NCBI GenBank assembly: GCA_950295325.1
Contig: OX485804.1
Location: 62,466,533 to 62,530,532, forward strand
Direction: 5' to 3'
DNA: 64,000 nucleotides
Origin: Polytrichum commune
Taxonomy: Eukaryota; Streptophyta; Polytrichopsida; Polytrichales; Polytrichaceae
Shown here: piece after piece, positions 13,141 through 25,732 of the stretch
Layout: each line of letters begins with the position of its first letter
Numbering within the stretch: the stretch's first letter is position 1
Made by a program: the position numbers and the translations under genes
Notes under the pieces: model-generated
What the model was told of the DNA's origin: nothing
Database searches by the model: none
Seen by the model: the letters and a program-made list of their open reading frames with translations, nothing else

Positions 13141-14045
13141 CGGTTCTAGGTGTGCTTACCCTAGGGGCGCCTTAGATGGGGGCCCATGGTCCAAGAACAA
13201 AGGGACCAAATTGCAACAAATTAAGGCAAAATGAGCCCTTGAACGAGAGACCCTCCCTGGGACCCTACCTTCCGAAATGGTTCTCCAAAACATGAACTCT
13301 CCTTTGAGCTACATTTCTTCGGTTTGAACCATTACTCGTCTCCCTCCAAATCAATACCATGTAAGAGAGAGACACAAACACCTCACTTTGCCTCACCTCT
13401 TCTTGCTCTTGGACCCACCCTCATCTAAAGGACCTTTACTCCAATTCACACCTCTCGCCCAACACGATCGGTCCACTTTGTTGGACCCAAGCCTTTGGCT
13501 CCTACCGAAAAGAACCCACGCAGGGACAACCGTGAGATCCGGACCGTCAAATCTAGATGTACGGCCACGATCGATCGACCCCATCCCCGTCTTCATAAAG
13601 CGCCCCCTCAAGCTCGATTCCGGAGTCGACCGGAAGGTATTTTCTTGCAACGTTTTCGCACGTGCCCAAAAAAGTATTGGCTGGCCTATCAGTTAAGATC
13701 AAGCCAAATATTAGTTAGGATCTGCACAGTCAGCGGCTAGGGCACCCCCCAATCTCCTCTGTAGATACAGAATCGCTCCCCTTACAAGCAGCCCGTAACT
13801 TAACAAGATCTGATTGTGGGGTGGGTGGGGGTGTGTGTGTGTAAGATAAGTACACGAGGGAGTTATAAATGAACAGGATCAGGCGTTCCTTGAATCCCCC
13901 CCTAGCCTCCCTCCCTCCCTCCCTCTGTCCTCATGAGATCAGGCTCCCTAGCTTGTACCAACTCCCTCCCTCCCTCACTCACTCATAATAATTGAATTCC
14001 ATAAAGGAGCAGATTATCGAGATCTCGCGAGATCTTGTACAAATC
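13140..14045. other. CpG-rich patch without a recognisable gene
   Basis: GC and CpG content rise sharply between about 13440 and 13640, and again in a pyrimidine-rich tract (CCTCCCTCCCTC at 13903-13925 and 13964-13976). Open frames of 80-100 codons exist on both strands but carry no domain. A perfect 16-bp palindrome, AGATCTCGCGAGATCT, lies at 14020-14035. This may be an orphan promoter, the edge of a lost gene, or a young insertion not yet depleted of CpG. Confidence 0.4.
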
Positions 14046-14128
14046 CTTTATTTAGGTCGCAACACATACTTCCCCACTTGGTGGAATGATGCGACAGTCG
14101 CCTCACCAAACGTGGACGATGAACCCGT

Positions 14129-15340
14129 ATCACGGGTGAATCGGTAGAGAAGCGGATTCACACTGATCCACTCCACATATGTATACATTTTGATGTGGTG
14201 TCGTCGGTCACCCTACTACCCTACGACTCACTATGATAGGGTTGGGGCTACCGGAAGCACTCGTCCACCGTCCAGTCACGGACGAGTGTTTGTTCACTTG
14301 TTCGTAATATGCATGACCCTATCTGGCCTATCACTACATCCTTTTCAAGGCACCACTTTTACGAGCAGCCGTTTTGAGTCCACGCAAGAATTGTTATAGT
14401 CATAGTCATAGAACCAATATCAAGGTGAATCGGTGGAGTTGCGGATTCACACTGATCCAATATGTAGATATGTGGTATCAACCACCCTACTACCCTACGA
14501 CTCAATATGATAGGGTTTGGGCTAACGGACGGACTCGTCCAAAGTCCATTCACGGACAAGTGCTTGTTCACTTGTTCGTAATATGCATGACCATGTCTGG
14601 CCTATCACTGCATCCTTTTCAAGGCACCACTTTTACGAGCGGCCGTTTTGAGTCCACGCAAGAATTGTTATAGTTATAGTCATAGAACGAGTGTCACTGT
14701 GAATTGGTAGGGTAGCGGATTCACACTGATCCAATATGTAGATATGCGGTATCGGTCACCCTGCTACACTACTACTAAATATGATAGGGTTTTGGCCAAT
14801 GGATGGACTCATCCACTGTCCATCCACAACAGGTTTTTGCTCACTTGTTCATAATATGCATGACCTTATCTGGCTTGGGTTTGGGTGAACCAGTCCATAC
14901 ACTCGTTTCTTGTTGGATGTCTAAACCCTTGCCTCCAAGGAACCCGTGTACGGGTTGGTTCACTAACCCCAGCCATCTAGCCTATCGCTACATTTTTTTC
15001 AAGGCACCACTTCTACGAGTAGCCATTTTGAGTCCACACAAGAATCGTTATAGTCATAGCCATAGAACTAGTATCACGGTGAATCGGTGGAGTAGTGGAT
15101 TCACATTGATCCAATATGTAGATATGTGGTATCGGTCACCATACTACACTACTACTACATATGATAGGGTTTTGGCCAATGGACGAACTCGTCCACCGTC
15201 CATCCACGACAAGTGTTTGTTCACTTGTTCATAATATGCATGACCCTATCTCACCTATCACTGCGTCCTTTTCAAGGCACCACTTTTACGAGCAACCATT
15301 TTGAGTCCACACAAGAATCATTGTAGTCATAGTCTAGTGC
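14129..15340 (+). repeat. Four-unit ~280-bp tandem repeat
   Basis: Units start at about 14129, 14416, 14691 and 15070. Each contains TCACGGTGAATCGGTGGAG, GCGGATTCACACTGATCC, a TATGATAGGGTT block, GTTCACTTGTTC, ATAATATGCATGACC, TTTTCAAGGCACCAC and TTTTGAGTCCACGCAAGAA. Unit lengths are 287, 275 and 379 bp. The third unit returns to 276 bp once the 103-bp insertion at 14872-14974 is removed. No coding capacity is seen. Confidence 0.92.
14872..14974. mobile_element. 103-bp MITE-like insertion in tandem unit 3
   Basis: It is absent from the three sister units, which read ATCTGGCCTATC across this point or, in unit 4, a diverged form. The ends form an imperfect terminal inverted repeat: GGCTTGGGTTTGGGTGAACC on the left, and GGCTGGGGTTAGTGAACC read from the right on the complement. 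A 4-bp ATCT duplication flanks it (14868-14871 and 14975-14978). The interior contains the palindrome AACCCGTGTACGGGTT. The superfamily is not identified. Confidence 0.75.
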
Positions 15341-18300
15341 ACCGGTAGTGGTCATTCACCGTTTTCCGTTTTTCTACCTTATGGTGTGGCACTTGATGTG
15401 AATCCCCAAAGGATGTAGGGTCTTAATTTATGGACATGTATACAGTTTATATGCGCTTCACCACGTTCAATTATGTATATTTAAGAGTTTAAATGGAATA
15501 AATACAATGTATTATGTTAAGGAGGGAAACTGAAAATATACTCATACTTGAAATTGGGCATATGTAACAATGTCACTCACCCTTCACACAACCCTATAGT
15601 GTGGCCCACATTACACACCATCCCGCATGAAAATGGTGTGCAACACTAGTTGCATGCTAATCTTGAACCACTCACTATGTTCTCATTCTTTCGATTTAGA
15701 TATGGGCCAAGTTATCACTTGAAAGCTATTGAGAATGCGAATCCAAAGAGCATAAACTACACTAAATGTTTTATTTAGTGTCGCTTATTATTTGGACTAT
15801 GCAATGCTACAATCATTTTTTTGTATATCTAATTTTTTGCCAAAAAAGGTCGAATTGGTTGTTGGACATTATAGAACATGAACACCTTGACTTGGTAAAA
15901 ATTATAGTTTAAAGGTATAGCATTCTATAAGTTCAAATAGCAAGTGATTCTAAATTCAATATTTATTGTAACTTCTCAAGCCGAAAATCGAAGAAGGAGA
16001 AAACATCAAGAATTGACATGAAGAGAAACTAACATTTAAATGGTCACCACGCCCCAAATGACTAAGAATTAGGAGGCGATCTTGGTTTCTGTAAATAGAG
16101 CATGAAATACGCTACTAGATAGATTGCTTCTTTGTGGAAAACGAACAAGATGTACAGGAAATATCATTGTTTGATGCAATTGGCAATGTTTCTCAATAGT
16201 AGGTTTGGGTGAGAGCACCACATTTCCTGGGCACGTGCTCACTTTAAGGAGAGACAATCACTTGTCAAATAGATAGCAATACATAGCACAAAGATTATAA
16301 TCTATTATAAATATTCTAACCTCCGAATTATATATATATTATGGGTTGGTAAATAGTATGCACCCCCGCTATTACACCCAATGGTTGAAATGTGATACTT
16401 CATTATTAGTGTGGCCCACAATATTTACCATAATCAGTGTCTACCAAGGTGCCATGTTTGCGAGAACAACCCATGATTAGTGGGTATACCAAGGTTGCAC
16501 GTGAATCATTATTTTCATATACTACACTAAATAGGATATTTATTGTTGGATACACTAAATACGAACGCATACACAAAATATCAATAACCCTATGAAAGTA
16601 GGTAACATTAAATGTAAACTCAAACACTAAATATCAACCATGGTAATATGTGGAAGTTACATGTTTGAATTTAGTGTCAGTAAGGATATGAAGAAAAAGG
16701 ATATAATAAGGGAGGTGACAATAGGGAAGGTAGCAGCACATTTATGTCTAACATTTATGGAATTGAAAATTAGTGTTGAGTAGGGTAGGGTGGTAACAAC
16801 ACTAAATATAATCAAACACTAAAAATCTTATTTAGTGTAGTGGATGAGGATATTGAAAGGAAACTTAGATTTTGATATTTGACAGTTCGTGAAATTAGAA
16901 CCGTTCATTGAATGTCGAGTGATGTATAAGTGATACAATGCTCTTTTTTATTATTATAAAAATGCTACATGTGAAAATATTAAGTGGATGTCAATATTGG
17001 CATTGAAGAATTTGATGCCATCTGGGTTGGATATTGTCTACCCCTACATGTACCCTTATAAATACATGGACTGGAACCATATATCCACGCAACATTGGTG
17101 AGGCTTGGGATTTGTGGCATCTATATATGTAAACTCATTCAACATGGATGAAAGAGCTCTAATGAAAAAGAAAAAGAAAACACCTTACAAGATTGAGGGC
17201 CAGTTCATTTCAATTCGACACCACTTAGCTAATTTGGGGTCTCTGATTTGATTTCCGAACTTATGTCATCTGAAAATACTCATTTTCATGTTATAATACA
17301 ATTCATTGCGTTTTCACCTTCGCACCGGTTGAGTTTTCACCTTCGCACCGGTTGAGTTTTCACCTTCGCACCGGTTGAGTTTACATAGACACCACAAATC
17401 CATAGCCCATTGGTGAAGTAGTGTACATCATCCCTTGTATACGATATAGGAAGATTGGGAGCCGAAAGCACCGGTGAGCTTGAAATACATACTAAGACAA
17501 ATGCATTTTTATTGCCCTTACCTAGATTCAAATCCAAGTCTCAACAGTACATGTGAAAGAGGCATTGAACAACTTCAAATTACCTTCAGCCTCGTGTCTC
17601 AATATGTAAGTGACTGACCTCGAAGCTAGGTATAAGTTGTGTGAGGATCATGGTGTGTAAGTAATGTCATCAGAGTTCGGGACGTTTTTGAAGCCTTAGT
17701 GGCTAATTGCCGGTAGTTGCTACGAAGGGTCGGATTTTTTCCAATTTACATCGGCAAGAGCCGGTCTTTTGTAAAATCAATCAGCCAATTGCCTATATTT
17801 TCATATTTTCATTGGCCAATATCCGATTAAATGGAATTCATATCGGCACTAATTGTTTAAAAAATGTATGAAAAGTTATTAGAAATCATTTCTTAGTACA
17901 AAATCTTGAATAAGTGAAAAGAAAGGCATGTTCAAAACTTTAAATTTGAAGAGTTAATATCCTTGGCAAGAATTGAACCTAGCAATGCCGTTCATCTTCA
18001 AAGCCCTGACTTGCATCCCTCGATACTTGCCTACACTCGGATACCCATGCTCATGACCCGGAGGGTATCGGTTACCATTTCCCAGGTATCGGCCAGTATT
18101 TGAAATTTGAATACTTCTTCCGGCTGAAATCCAGTAACTCACAAGAAGAATCGGCTACATTTCCGGGACATTTTTTGGTCCATTGGCTAATTGCCGGAGG
18201 ATTGAAATTACAGTCGGATTGCCATCCGATGGTTGGAAATTTGGACCGACCATGAGGGGAAATCCATTGGCTGATAATGAACTAGCTGTCGGTTTTCCCC

Positions 18301-18443
18301 GACCATTGAATGTCATCCATTGTGGATGAAGGGACTAGACTAGTAAAAACAAGGCCCCTATTAAAGGTGGGGTCCCACTATGCTTCACTAGACTAATTCG
18401 GGGTATCTGATGCTCTTTTCATAATCGATTCGTTTAAGTTTTA
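15341..18443. other. Intergenic, no gene recognised
   Basis: AT-rich DNA without exon chains. It contains a cluster of ACACTAAAT/ATTTAGTGT motifs (15.76-16.85 kb), a three-unit 23-bp repeat (17308-17376), and two copies of TGGCTAATTGCCGG (about 17700 and 18184). Confidence 0.55.
17308..17376 (+). repeat. Three exact-length 23-bp tandem units
   Basis: The unit is GAGTTTTCACC followed by TTCGCACCGGTT and is repeated three times without spacers. The first unit has GCG in place of GAG. It is a simple minisatellite with no sign of a CRISPR-type spacer structure. Confidence 0.9.
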
Positions 18444-19423
18444 GGGCCGGTTCACACTATGGCCAAACTTCGAGAGGAGAAGAGTTTGGACCAATGAAAA
18501 TGCAGAAATGTCCAAAGGCCGTCCTCTCAGCCTTCACACTAGAGGCCGAAGTCCAAAGGATGTCGCCTCGAGTTCGGCCTCTTGAGCAAAGTTTGGGTCG
18601 AGCAAAATGCTCAACCCAAACTTCCGTCCAGAGGCCGAACTTTTTTTCATTAAAATATTCAAATTTTGACAAGATCTGGACCATTAGATGGAAAAGGCAA
18701 ATTTTTTCAAGGGATAAAGTGGGTTGTCTTTCTCTTCTCGCCCTCTTTCTCTTGTGCCCTTGTTTTTGCTGGTTTGATTCAATTTTTTTTCACAATTTTT
18801 TTTTCATGGAGCACTTTTCTCAAAACGGAGAGTTCTCTAGCCAAGAGAGGTGGATGGGGTTAGAGAATGTTTTGAGTGTGAACTCTTTTGGTGCATTTCG
18901 GCCATATTCAGCACCTACTAGAGATGATAGAATGAAAGAGGTGGAAGTTGAGAGGGTTGAAGAGAGAAGTGTTCAAGAAGAGAAGGATTGTAAGATAATA
19001 GGAAGTTCAAAGAAAATAGCTGCCCCAAAGAAGAAACCTATATAAGTTGAAGTGAAGGTTGAAAGAGAGGAAGGAAATCGGAATTAGCTAGATTCAGAGG
19101 TGTATCAACTCATTGCTTTGAAGGGGGAGATGGAGCCCGAGTTTGAAAGGAACGGCAAAAAACAAGGTGAGTAATCCTAAATCCTAAACCTGACTAGGTT
19201 TTTTTGCAAAGAAAATTTCAAATTTTAAGGAATTTTGAGGAATTGTGAGGCCTATTTAGAGGCCTAAAGGCCTTTGCCCGTGTCCCGGCCCCAGACCCCC
19301 CTTTCCCCCCATATGGATTTGTGCAAATGTTGCCATTGAGATTCAAGCCTCGTACCCTCCCCTTACGGAGGGGGGCCTTTTCGGCAAGGATGCCTTCTTC
19401 CCACCAACCCACTTGGTGATCAC

Positions 19424-20008
19424 ATGGCCACCACCTCCCTTTACATACCTCCCAATCCAATCATCTTTTTCCCTATACTTGCTGAAATTGTTTTTTCTCA
19501 TGCAAATTTTGATTGTTTTTCTTATTGTTTCACTGTTTTGAGTGCAATAATTGATACATGGGTGTGGCTTTATGCACGGATGGTGGTTATCCTTCTCAAG
19601 TTCAACCGAACAGCCCAATCATGCCGTAAGAAATTTAATCAAATTTTTGCTTCTTACAAAGAAGGCAAACTTGCAAATGGTATTTCAGGCAACAACCGGC
19701 AAAAGGGTAAATTTTACCACACTCTAGATCAATGGTATCATCAAGCCGGCTAAGTTTTCAACCACGTATCAGCTACAACAAATAATAGTATAGATTTTCC
19801 AACCAATCATTCTCCAGTAGTAGACAATGTTCCAATATCCACCTCTCCATCAATATCAAAGATAAAGAATAATTTTCAGGAAAGATCAATTAAAATTTTT
19901 GAAAAAATGGCTGAAACCAACATTGGATTGATGATTTTTTTTTTAAAAACAAATGAACTACTAGAGAGGGTAGATCATCAATTTGACCGTCTCATTAACA
20001 AACTCTAG
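19424..20008 (+). pseudogene. Harbinger Myb/SANT-like ORF (DNA-binding partner), broken
   Basis: The recognisable part is the last helix region of a Myb/SANT (trihelix-like) domain, with RTAQSCRKKFNQIFASYK followed by KGKFYHTLDQWYHQ (about 19600-19740). This resembles the accessory DNA-binding protein of PIF/Harbinger elements. A TAA at 19751-19753 interrupts it. The same frame then stays open to a TAG at 20006-20008 and reads a Ser/Thr-rich linker and a coiled-coil-like tail (KIFEKMAETN ... LLERVDHQFDRLINKL). The N-terminal part of the domain is not clear; sequence from about 18494 may belong to an upstream exon. Confidence 0.7.
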
Positions 20009-20149
20009 TTTAAATTACTACTCTGATTCAGAACTAGAAATATCATAGTTGCAGCCCTCAAATCGAAGAGTTGATTTTTGGGCTAAATGAGCCTTGTAAA
20101 ATTCTTACTAATAGTAAATGCACACGGGTTTTTTCAGCCAACATTTGCT

Positions 20150-21485
20150 TTATTTTTTTTTACGCTCCACCTTTATTTTTTCGTCTTCGTCATTTCTATC
20201 TTCTACTTCTTCTTCTTCCTCCATTTCAATGAATGGTATCTCCTCGGCTTCGGGATTTACCTTCTGTAATTCTATCATTTCTCTCAAAGATGCTTCAAGG
20301 GCCTTAAACATGTCAATATTCTGTAAATTCCCTAAAGACCTATTAGCCTCCTCTTGCAAATCCTTCTCTGCATCTACCGCCCATTCCATATTAAATTCAT
20401 CATTCTGAATTATACACAAATTGTGTAGATAAAGGGCTGCGGTAACAATATCCGGTACATTCCGGAGCGACATATCAATTCTCTTCAGTAAAATCCGTCA
20501 TCTTTCTTTGAGAATACCGAATGTCTTTTCTACGGCCATACGGGTGCTTGATTGGATAAAATTCCAATGGGCTTTCCTTCTAGGTAACCATCCCTTTCAC
20601 CCTTAAAATGTGAATAAAACCAAAGCCGCATTGGATAGGCTGCGTCTCCAATAAACTTGAATGATAAAAACGAACATCTCATAAATTCATGAAACAATGC
20701 CCAATCATGTATCCTCCCGGCCCATCCAAAATCATAGTCCCAAAATTTACAATCCGCATTTACAACTCCCTGAAGCAAACATGAATAAGACATTTTTCTA
20801 TTGTAATATGGTACTAGATTATGGGAGGGTGCGAAAATGAGTATATGACTGCCATCGATTGCCCCTAATATGAAAGGAATGTCATGCAATGCCTCAAATC
20901 CAGAAGCTATCTCTTTCATCATCGCAAGTGTTGGTTTTGGAAAAACCAATGGTCGTAGCTGAATTCTAATAGCCTCACAACATTCTCACACAATTTCTGA
21001 AGTTGTATTCAACCCTATGCCGTATACATCTCCAATCATTCTTAATGTATCCCCAGTTGCTAATCGAGACAAAGTTACCGCAACTCTACATTCAACAGTA
21101 ATACTCTCTCTAAGATGTGTATTTTTTTTCTTCAAAATAGGCCCCAAAAGAGTACATAAGTATTTGAACGTAAATTACTCACCCTCATTCGACGCTTAAA
21201 TTCCCTCTCCGAAAATGATCCCATAAGTATTTGCTTCAAAAACCCTCCATATTTCTCAAAACGCCAACGAGACCTTCCAAAATCCACCCTCCGCCCTTGT
21301 GTAATAAATACCGCCATCATCATCATTTGGACATTTTGCTGAAAAATTGCAAGTTTTTGCAACGCCAAAATGCCCACAATAACATATTTCATAACCATAA
21401 AGACCGAAAGGAGAACAAAGATGTGTTCCCTTCTAGAATCCATGGTTAAAGAGTGAGAGAGGAAAATTTCAGAAAATTCCTCCAT
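20150..21485 (-). pseudogene. Harbinger DDE transposase (DDE_Tnp_4/HARBI1 type), broken
   Basis: Reading 21485 to 20150, the order is an N-terminal helical part (F..REFKRRMR), then a block with TVECRVAVTLSRLATGD, then the catalytic core. Its first Asp is in LGAIDGSHI, the second in GRIHDWALF, and FIGDAAYPM follows. The Glu is in RMAVEKTFGILKER, reachable only after a frameshift near 20570. Other defects are a TGA in the segment between the N-terminal block and the core, a change of frame near 21130, and a TGA just after KER where the family normally has Trp. The C-terminal part (NVPDIVTAALYLHNLC and an acidic tail) is open. Family role: cut-and-paste transposition at TWA sites. Confidence 0.88.
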
Positions 21486-21698
21486 TCATGTACCAAGTAG
21501 TGATTTCAAATTTTTGCAAATGATATGGGGTTTGGCCTTTGGACTCATCCTTTGGGACTTCACACTGTCCGGCCAAAGGCTTCAAGTGGATTATTTTAAT
21601 AATTTTTTTTAGCCCAAAGGCTTCTCCTCTTGACATAGTTTGGGCCGGAAAAGTGATGCTTCTCCTCTCGACTTGGGCATAGTGTGAACTGGCCCTTA

Positions 21699-24600
21699 GC
21701 TACATTTGTCTAAGCTACAACTTGGAAAGATATGGTGGAAATTTTGATGGTGTTGCTTGAATCCAGACTTATGAAACATTTTTTTACTAAAGATCCATCT
21801 AAAGATATTCCATGCCCCTTTATCTTTAGGATTGTACCCTTCAATGTATGATGAGGCGACCTCCTAATCTACCAATCTTGTGTATTTTTAAGAATGTTGG
21901 ACCTTTTCAAGGTTTTCATAAGACGACTCAACCTCTATGGATTGCTCAATGGGCCTTGAAATATGATGACAATGTTCTTGAACATTGGGTTTGGGATCTA
22001 AATATTGGGTTTCTCTCAATTTGAATGTGAGCATGTGATGTATCATGAGACCGACAATTGATAGTTGGTGATCTATTAGTTGTGTATGCTAGCCCCATTA
22101 TCTTTCTATAATCAAACTTATCCCACTAAGATCATACACTAGGACCAACAACAAGCAATTTATCGACATGTTATCACATATGCTAGGTTAGATGGGGGTT
22201 CAATATATGATAAATAGATGATGGGCATTACAAAAATAGCACATGAAGATAGTAGACAGTAACCAAACCTTTAAACTCTTAAAAGTGGCATTGGAAATAT
22301 TCTTGTGCCAATAGAAGGCCCCCAATATTGAATCTAGGAAGGACTAAGAAGTGTGGGTTGCATGTAGTGCAACAATGAGCTCTAATGTGGACAAATGTAA
22401 TGCAACACAAACCTACAAGTCGACCTTGACTAATAAGGGATGATCTACCTTTGGGTGCCAATTTTGTGGCTCCTTTTCATTGGCCAAGGTCTCTCCCCCC
22501 CCCCCCCCCCCCACCTACGTTTGCTTTGTGCGTTCTTGCAAGGTTGTTACAAGGTTGTTTTGGGCTTTTGAACGTTGCATGTTAAGCTCTCGTAGGTATG
22601 CTCAGAGCGATCTCCATTTCAATTGTACAAATATTGATGAAATTTGGATACCCACAAAATTATATATTATTTCTTGGGTGACGCTTATAGCAAGAAGAAA
22701 CGGTGGCCATGCTAAGGATTCTAAGAAGCATGGTGGTCCTCAACATGGACAAATATTATAAAGCAACATTCTTGAAGTTTAGATTGAGCCTAGGCTTGAT
22801 AAGGTTTTACAATACTAGTTCAACATGTGTATATGTAGTGCTAGTTAGACGTTGATCCATCAATATTGATGACAATTTGTGTTGCATGCAAGTGTAAGAT
22901 GTATACATTATGTTGGTATTTTAAAAATTAATTCATCTTGAGATTACCTGCTAAATTTGATTCTAAATTTTAAATATGGTTGGTTCCATCCCGAAGCTTT
23001 GATTTTTGACATACTTGTACCTAGCGACATATAAAGACTAGGTTCATCCCATGTATCAACCTAGGATACATGTTATTCAAGGAATTATCTTAGTGATTCG
23101 TGCACAAATCGGAGAGTTGACATGAGGAGATCGATCCCACAAAGAATTGTTGAGTATCATGGTTTTCTTTTTATAACAAAATTGGAACAAGCTTGCAAAG
23201 CTTGAATTATAGAACCCTCCAAAAAACCATAAAGAAGAGAAAGGGTCTATTGTAGCATGAACCACCCCACCATAAAGCTATGAGGAAGATGGGCCCATGC
23301 CATTTTCCTGAGTTAGGAGGAGTTGCCACTAATTAGCTCCCACTAGTTGGATCTTGACCAATCCTCATGGTCAAGTTTCCTTAATGACCTCGTTCACATT
23401 ACTAGTAAAACTATGGTTATATAATAACCTTGTTCACACTATAAGCGTGTTGTAACAAAGACATTCCTAGGTCTTCAAGGTCTATCTTTGGTGATTTGGA
23501 ATTCATTTTACTTCCACAGGTTGATAGTTTGGCATGGTCCTTGCTAGGTATACACACAATAGAGTTGAATTAATCAAATTGCCATGTGACTTCCAAAACA
23601 TTTTGAAGCCAAACTTAAAAAGCAAACAATCACAACTTTCATGGTATATACCTATTGAGATTTTTGGTTGATTTGTTCTTGGTTGCAAGAGATCTTCATA
23701 AAACCCCTGACACTTTAATTTTCAAGCACATGACCAATGACTACCTAGTGTTTGTCACTTATGGATAGAGGATGGCACTATAAACTTGCAGTTGGAGGAG
23801 ATGTGATTAAGCGTGTCATACTCCAATCTTCACTTGTGTTTCGATAACACATCGGGAGATTTGCCTTAAACACGTTGTTTGTGTCCAACATGCATAAGAT
23901 GCTATCAAATTCCACATGGAAAGGTATTGACCAATACAAGCCAATTGCCGTGGTATCTATATTGTGCCAAATGGGAGAATGGACACATGATGTGGAAGTT
24001 GGAATGTGTGAGACATTCATTGACATTGTCAAATAATGCTATTGCAATAAGGTGCAAAGACAAATCATAATAAGGTTGACATCTCTATAAAAACCAATGA
24101 TGCCTTACAAAAGACCAATCCATGGCAAGAAGAACAGTTCAATTTAGTTAATGTTTTGCTGCCCAAAGTAATCCAACTAGTTGCAAGGTCCTAGATTTAA
24201 GGTATCAAAAATTAACATGAATCAACAGGGATGCATTTGCGACCTACTCGGGTGCATTTTAGGCTTGCTGATCTTAGGTTTGCCTCATGTCTAGTAAATG
24301 TCACAACTTTCCCTTGTAGGATTCCTTATAAGTTAGATACATAAATTGTGGTGTTTTTGGTTTCTAAATCAATGTGAGCTATAATTTTATACTAGTGCTA
24401 AAAAGTGTGGACAAGTGGCATTGTCTTAAACTTGCCACTTGAATGTTGTGTGTCTTTGATATGCCAATTTCACTGCATGATGACTATTCACCATGCTTTG
24501 GCATGATCACATCACTAAAGAGCTGTATTTTTTTGACAAAAAGTGGTGCACATGTCTCAACATAACTTGTTGTGAAGGTATCCTCAAGCTAGTCAAGAAG

Positions 24601-25380
24601 AAGTTGGTCTTGATGTTCTAAAGTTGAGCAAAGAGGATCAAGGTTGAGGTATATAACAACTTAATGCTATCTTTTGCAAGGTATCATGAGGTATATAACG
24701 ATGATTCATATATGATATTCTTTAAGTTACACCCGCAATATTGATATCAAAGATCATATAAACATAGTATACTAAGTCAAATACCACAGTTAACGCATCA
24801 TTTTTCCATGCCCAAATGTACTTTATTTTGCCAAAGATCGGCTAGGATCTTAGAATGAGGGTGGTACTAGGCTAACATATGATTGTTATGTCCAAGGTCA
24901 CCTCTTATGTGAGCAAAGATTGTGTAGGAGCAAGGTTAGAGGTAATGGCATTAAAATTCTACCTAAGAGTATCTCCATCAATCTTTGATACAATCCTTTG
25001 GACCGGTCCTTGGATTGTTGGTTATAAAATGGAGAGGAAAAAACAACCTAATTACCTTAGCATGGTTAGTCAGGCCATAGCTCAATGTCTCATATAATGT
25101 TTTAGGGGGTTCTTTCATGCCTTGAAGAGCATTTCGGTGCCATGTGCAAGGATATTTCCACAACTACATTACAAATTTGTCAAAGACAATTTTTGACCAA
25201 TGTTGGTTACATTTTCAAGAGTATTGTGTGTGAACTTGGGCTTGTGCATGTAGAACATTGTGAAGGTAAGTGTTTAATATGATACTTTGGTTGTGTAGAA
25301 TCACTTAGGGAGAGAGATTATTTCTGCCAAGTATCCAAAGATACCTCTAAACAACAGCCTTTATGAATACAATCTAACCC
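21699..25380. other. Intergenic, no gene recognised
   Basis: AT-rich sequence with scattered short frames only. It has a run of 18 C residues at 22495-22512. I recognise no domain, TIR pair or tandem array here. Confidence 0.6.
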
Positions 25381-25732
25381 CGAGAATACAATACTCGATA
25401 ATGTGATACCTTGATTATATGATGCACTTCATGTCAACCAAAATTCTAGTGTTAATTTACCCTGACATTACAATAACGATGCTTGTGATACAATAATTGT
25501 TTAAAACCTTGGTTTCAAAATAGATGTTGCATTTTTGTGTCTTTGGGTTTGGGTGGAGTTGAAGGGTTTAGGGATTGTTGAATCTGCAAACTAGAATTTC
25601 GAAGTTGATCCAAAGGTGTTAGTAGTCTTGAGTAGTGGATGTTTTTCATTTTAGTTATAATTTCAACAATTTTGGTGTTGATACACACAAAACAACTTGC
25701 ACACAATTTGGTAAGCATGGGCTTCCTCCACA

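Larger units (their letters stand above)
18444..21695. mobile_element. PIF/Harbinger transposon, full length, decayed
   Basis: Both ends are visible. The left terminus is GGGCCGGTTCACACTATGG; the right terminus read on the complement is GGGCCAGTTCACACTATGC. Further inward both have CGAGAGGAGAAG. TTA flanks both sides (18441-18443 and 21696-21698), the TWA target duplication known for this superfamily. The element is 3,252 bp. It carries the two genes expected of the family in convergent orientation: a Myb/SANT-like gene on + and a DDE transposase on -. Both have disabling changes, so the copy is non-autonomous now. Confidence 0.93.

Noticed and set aside
13388-13740. Overlapping 80-100-codon frames on both strands
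   Set aside because: CpG-rich sequence with few stops; low-complexity products and no domain.
17308-17376. Repeat resembling a CRISPR array
   Set aside because: Three contiguous 23-bp units without spacers in plant nuclear DNA; a minisatellite.
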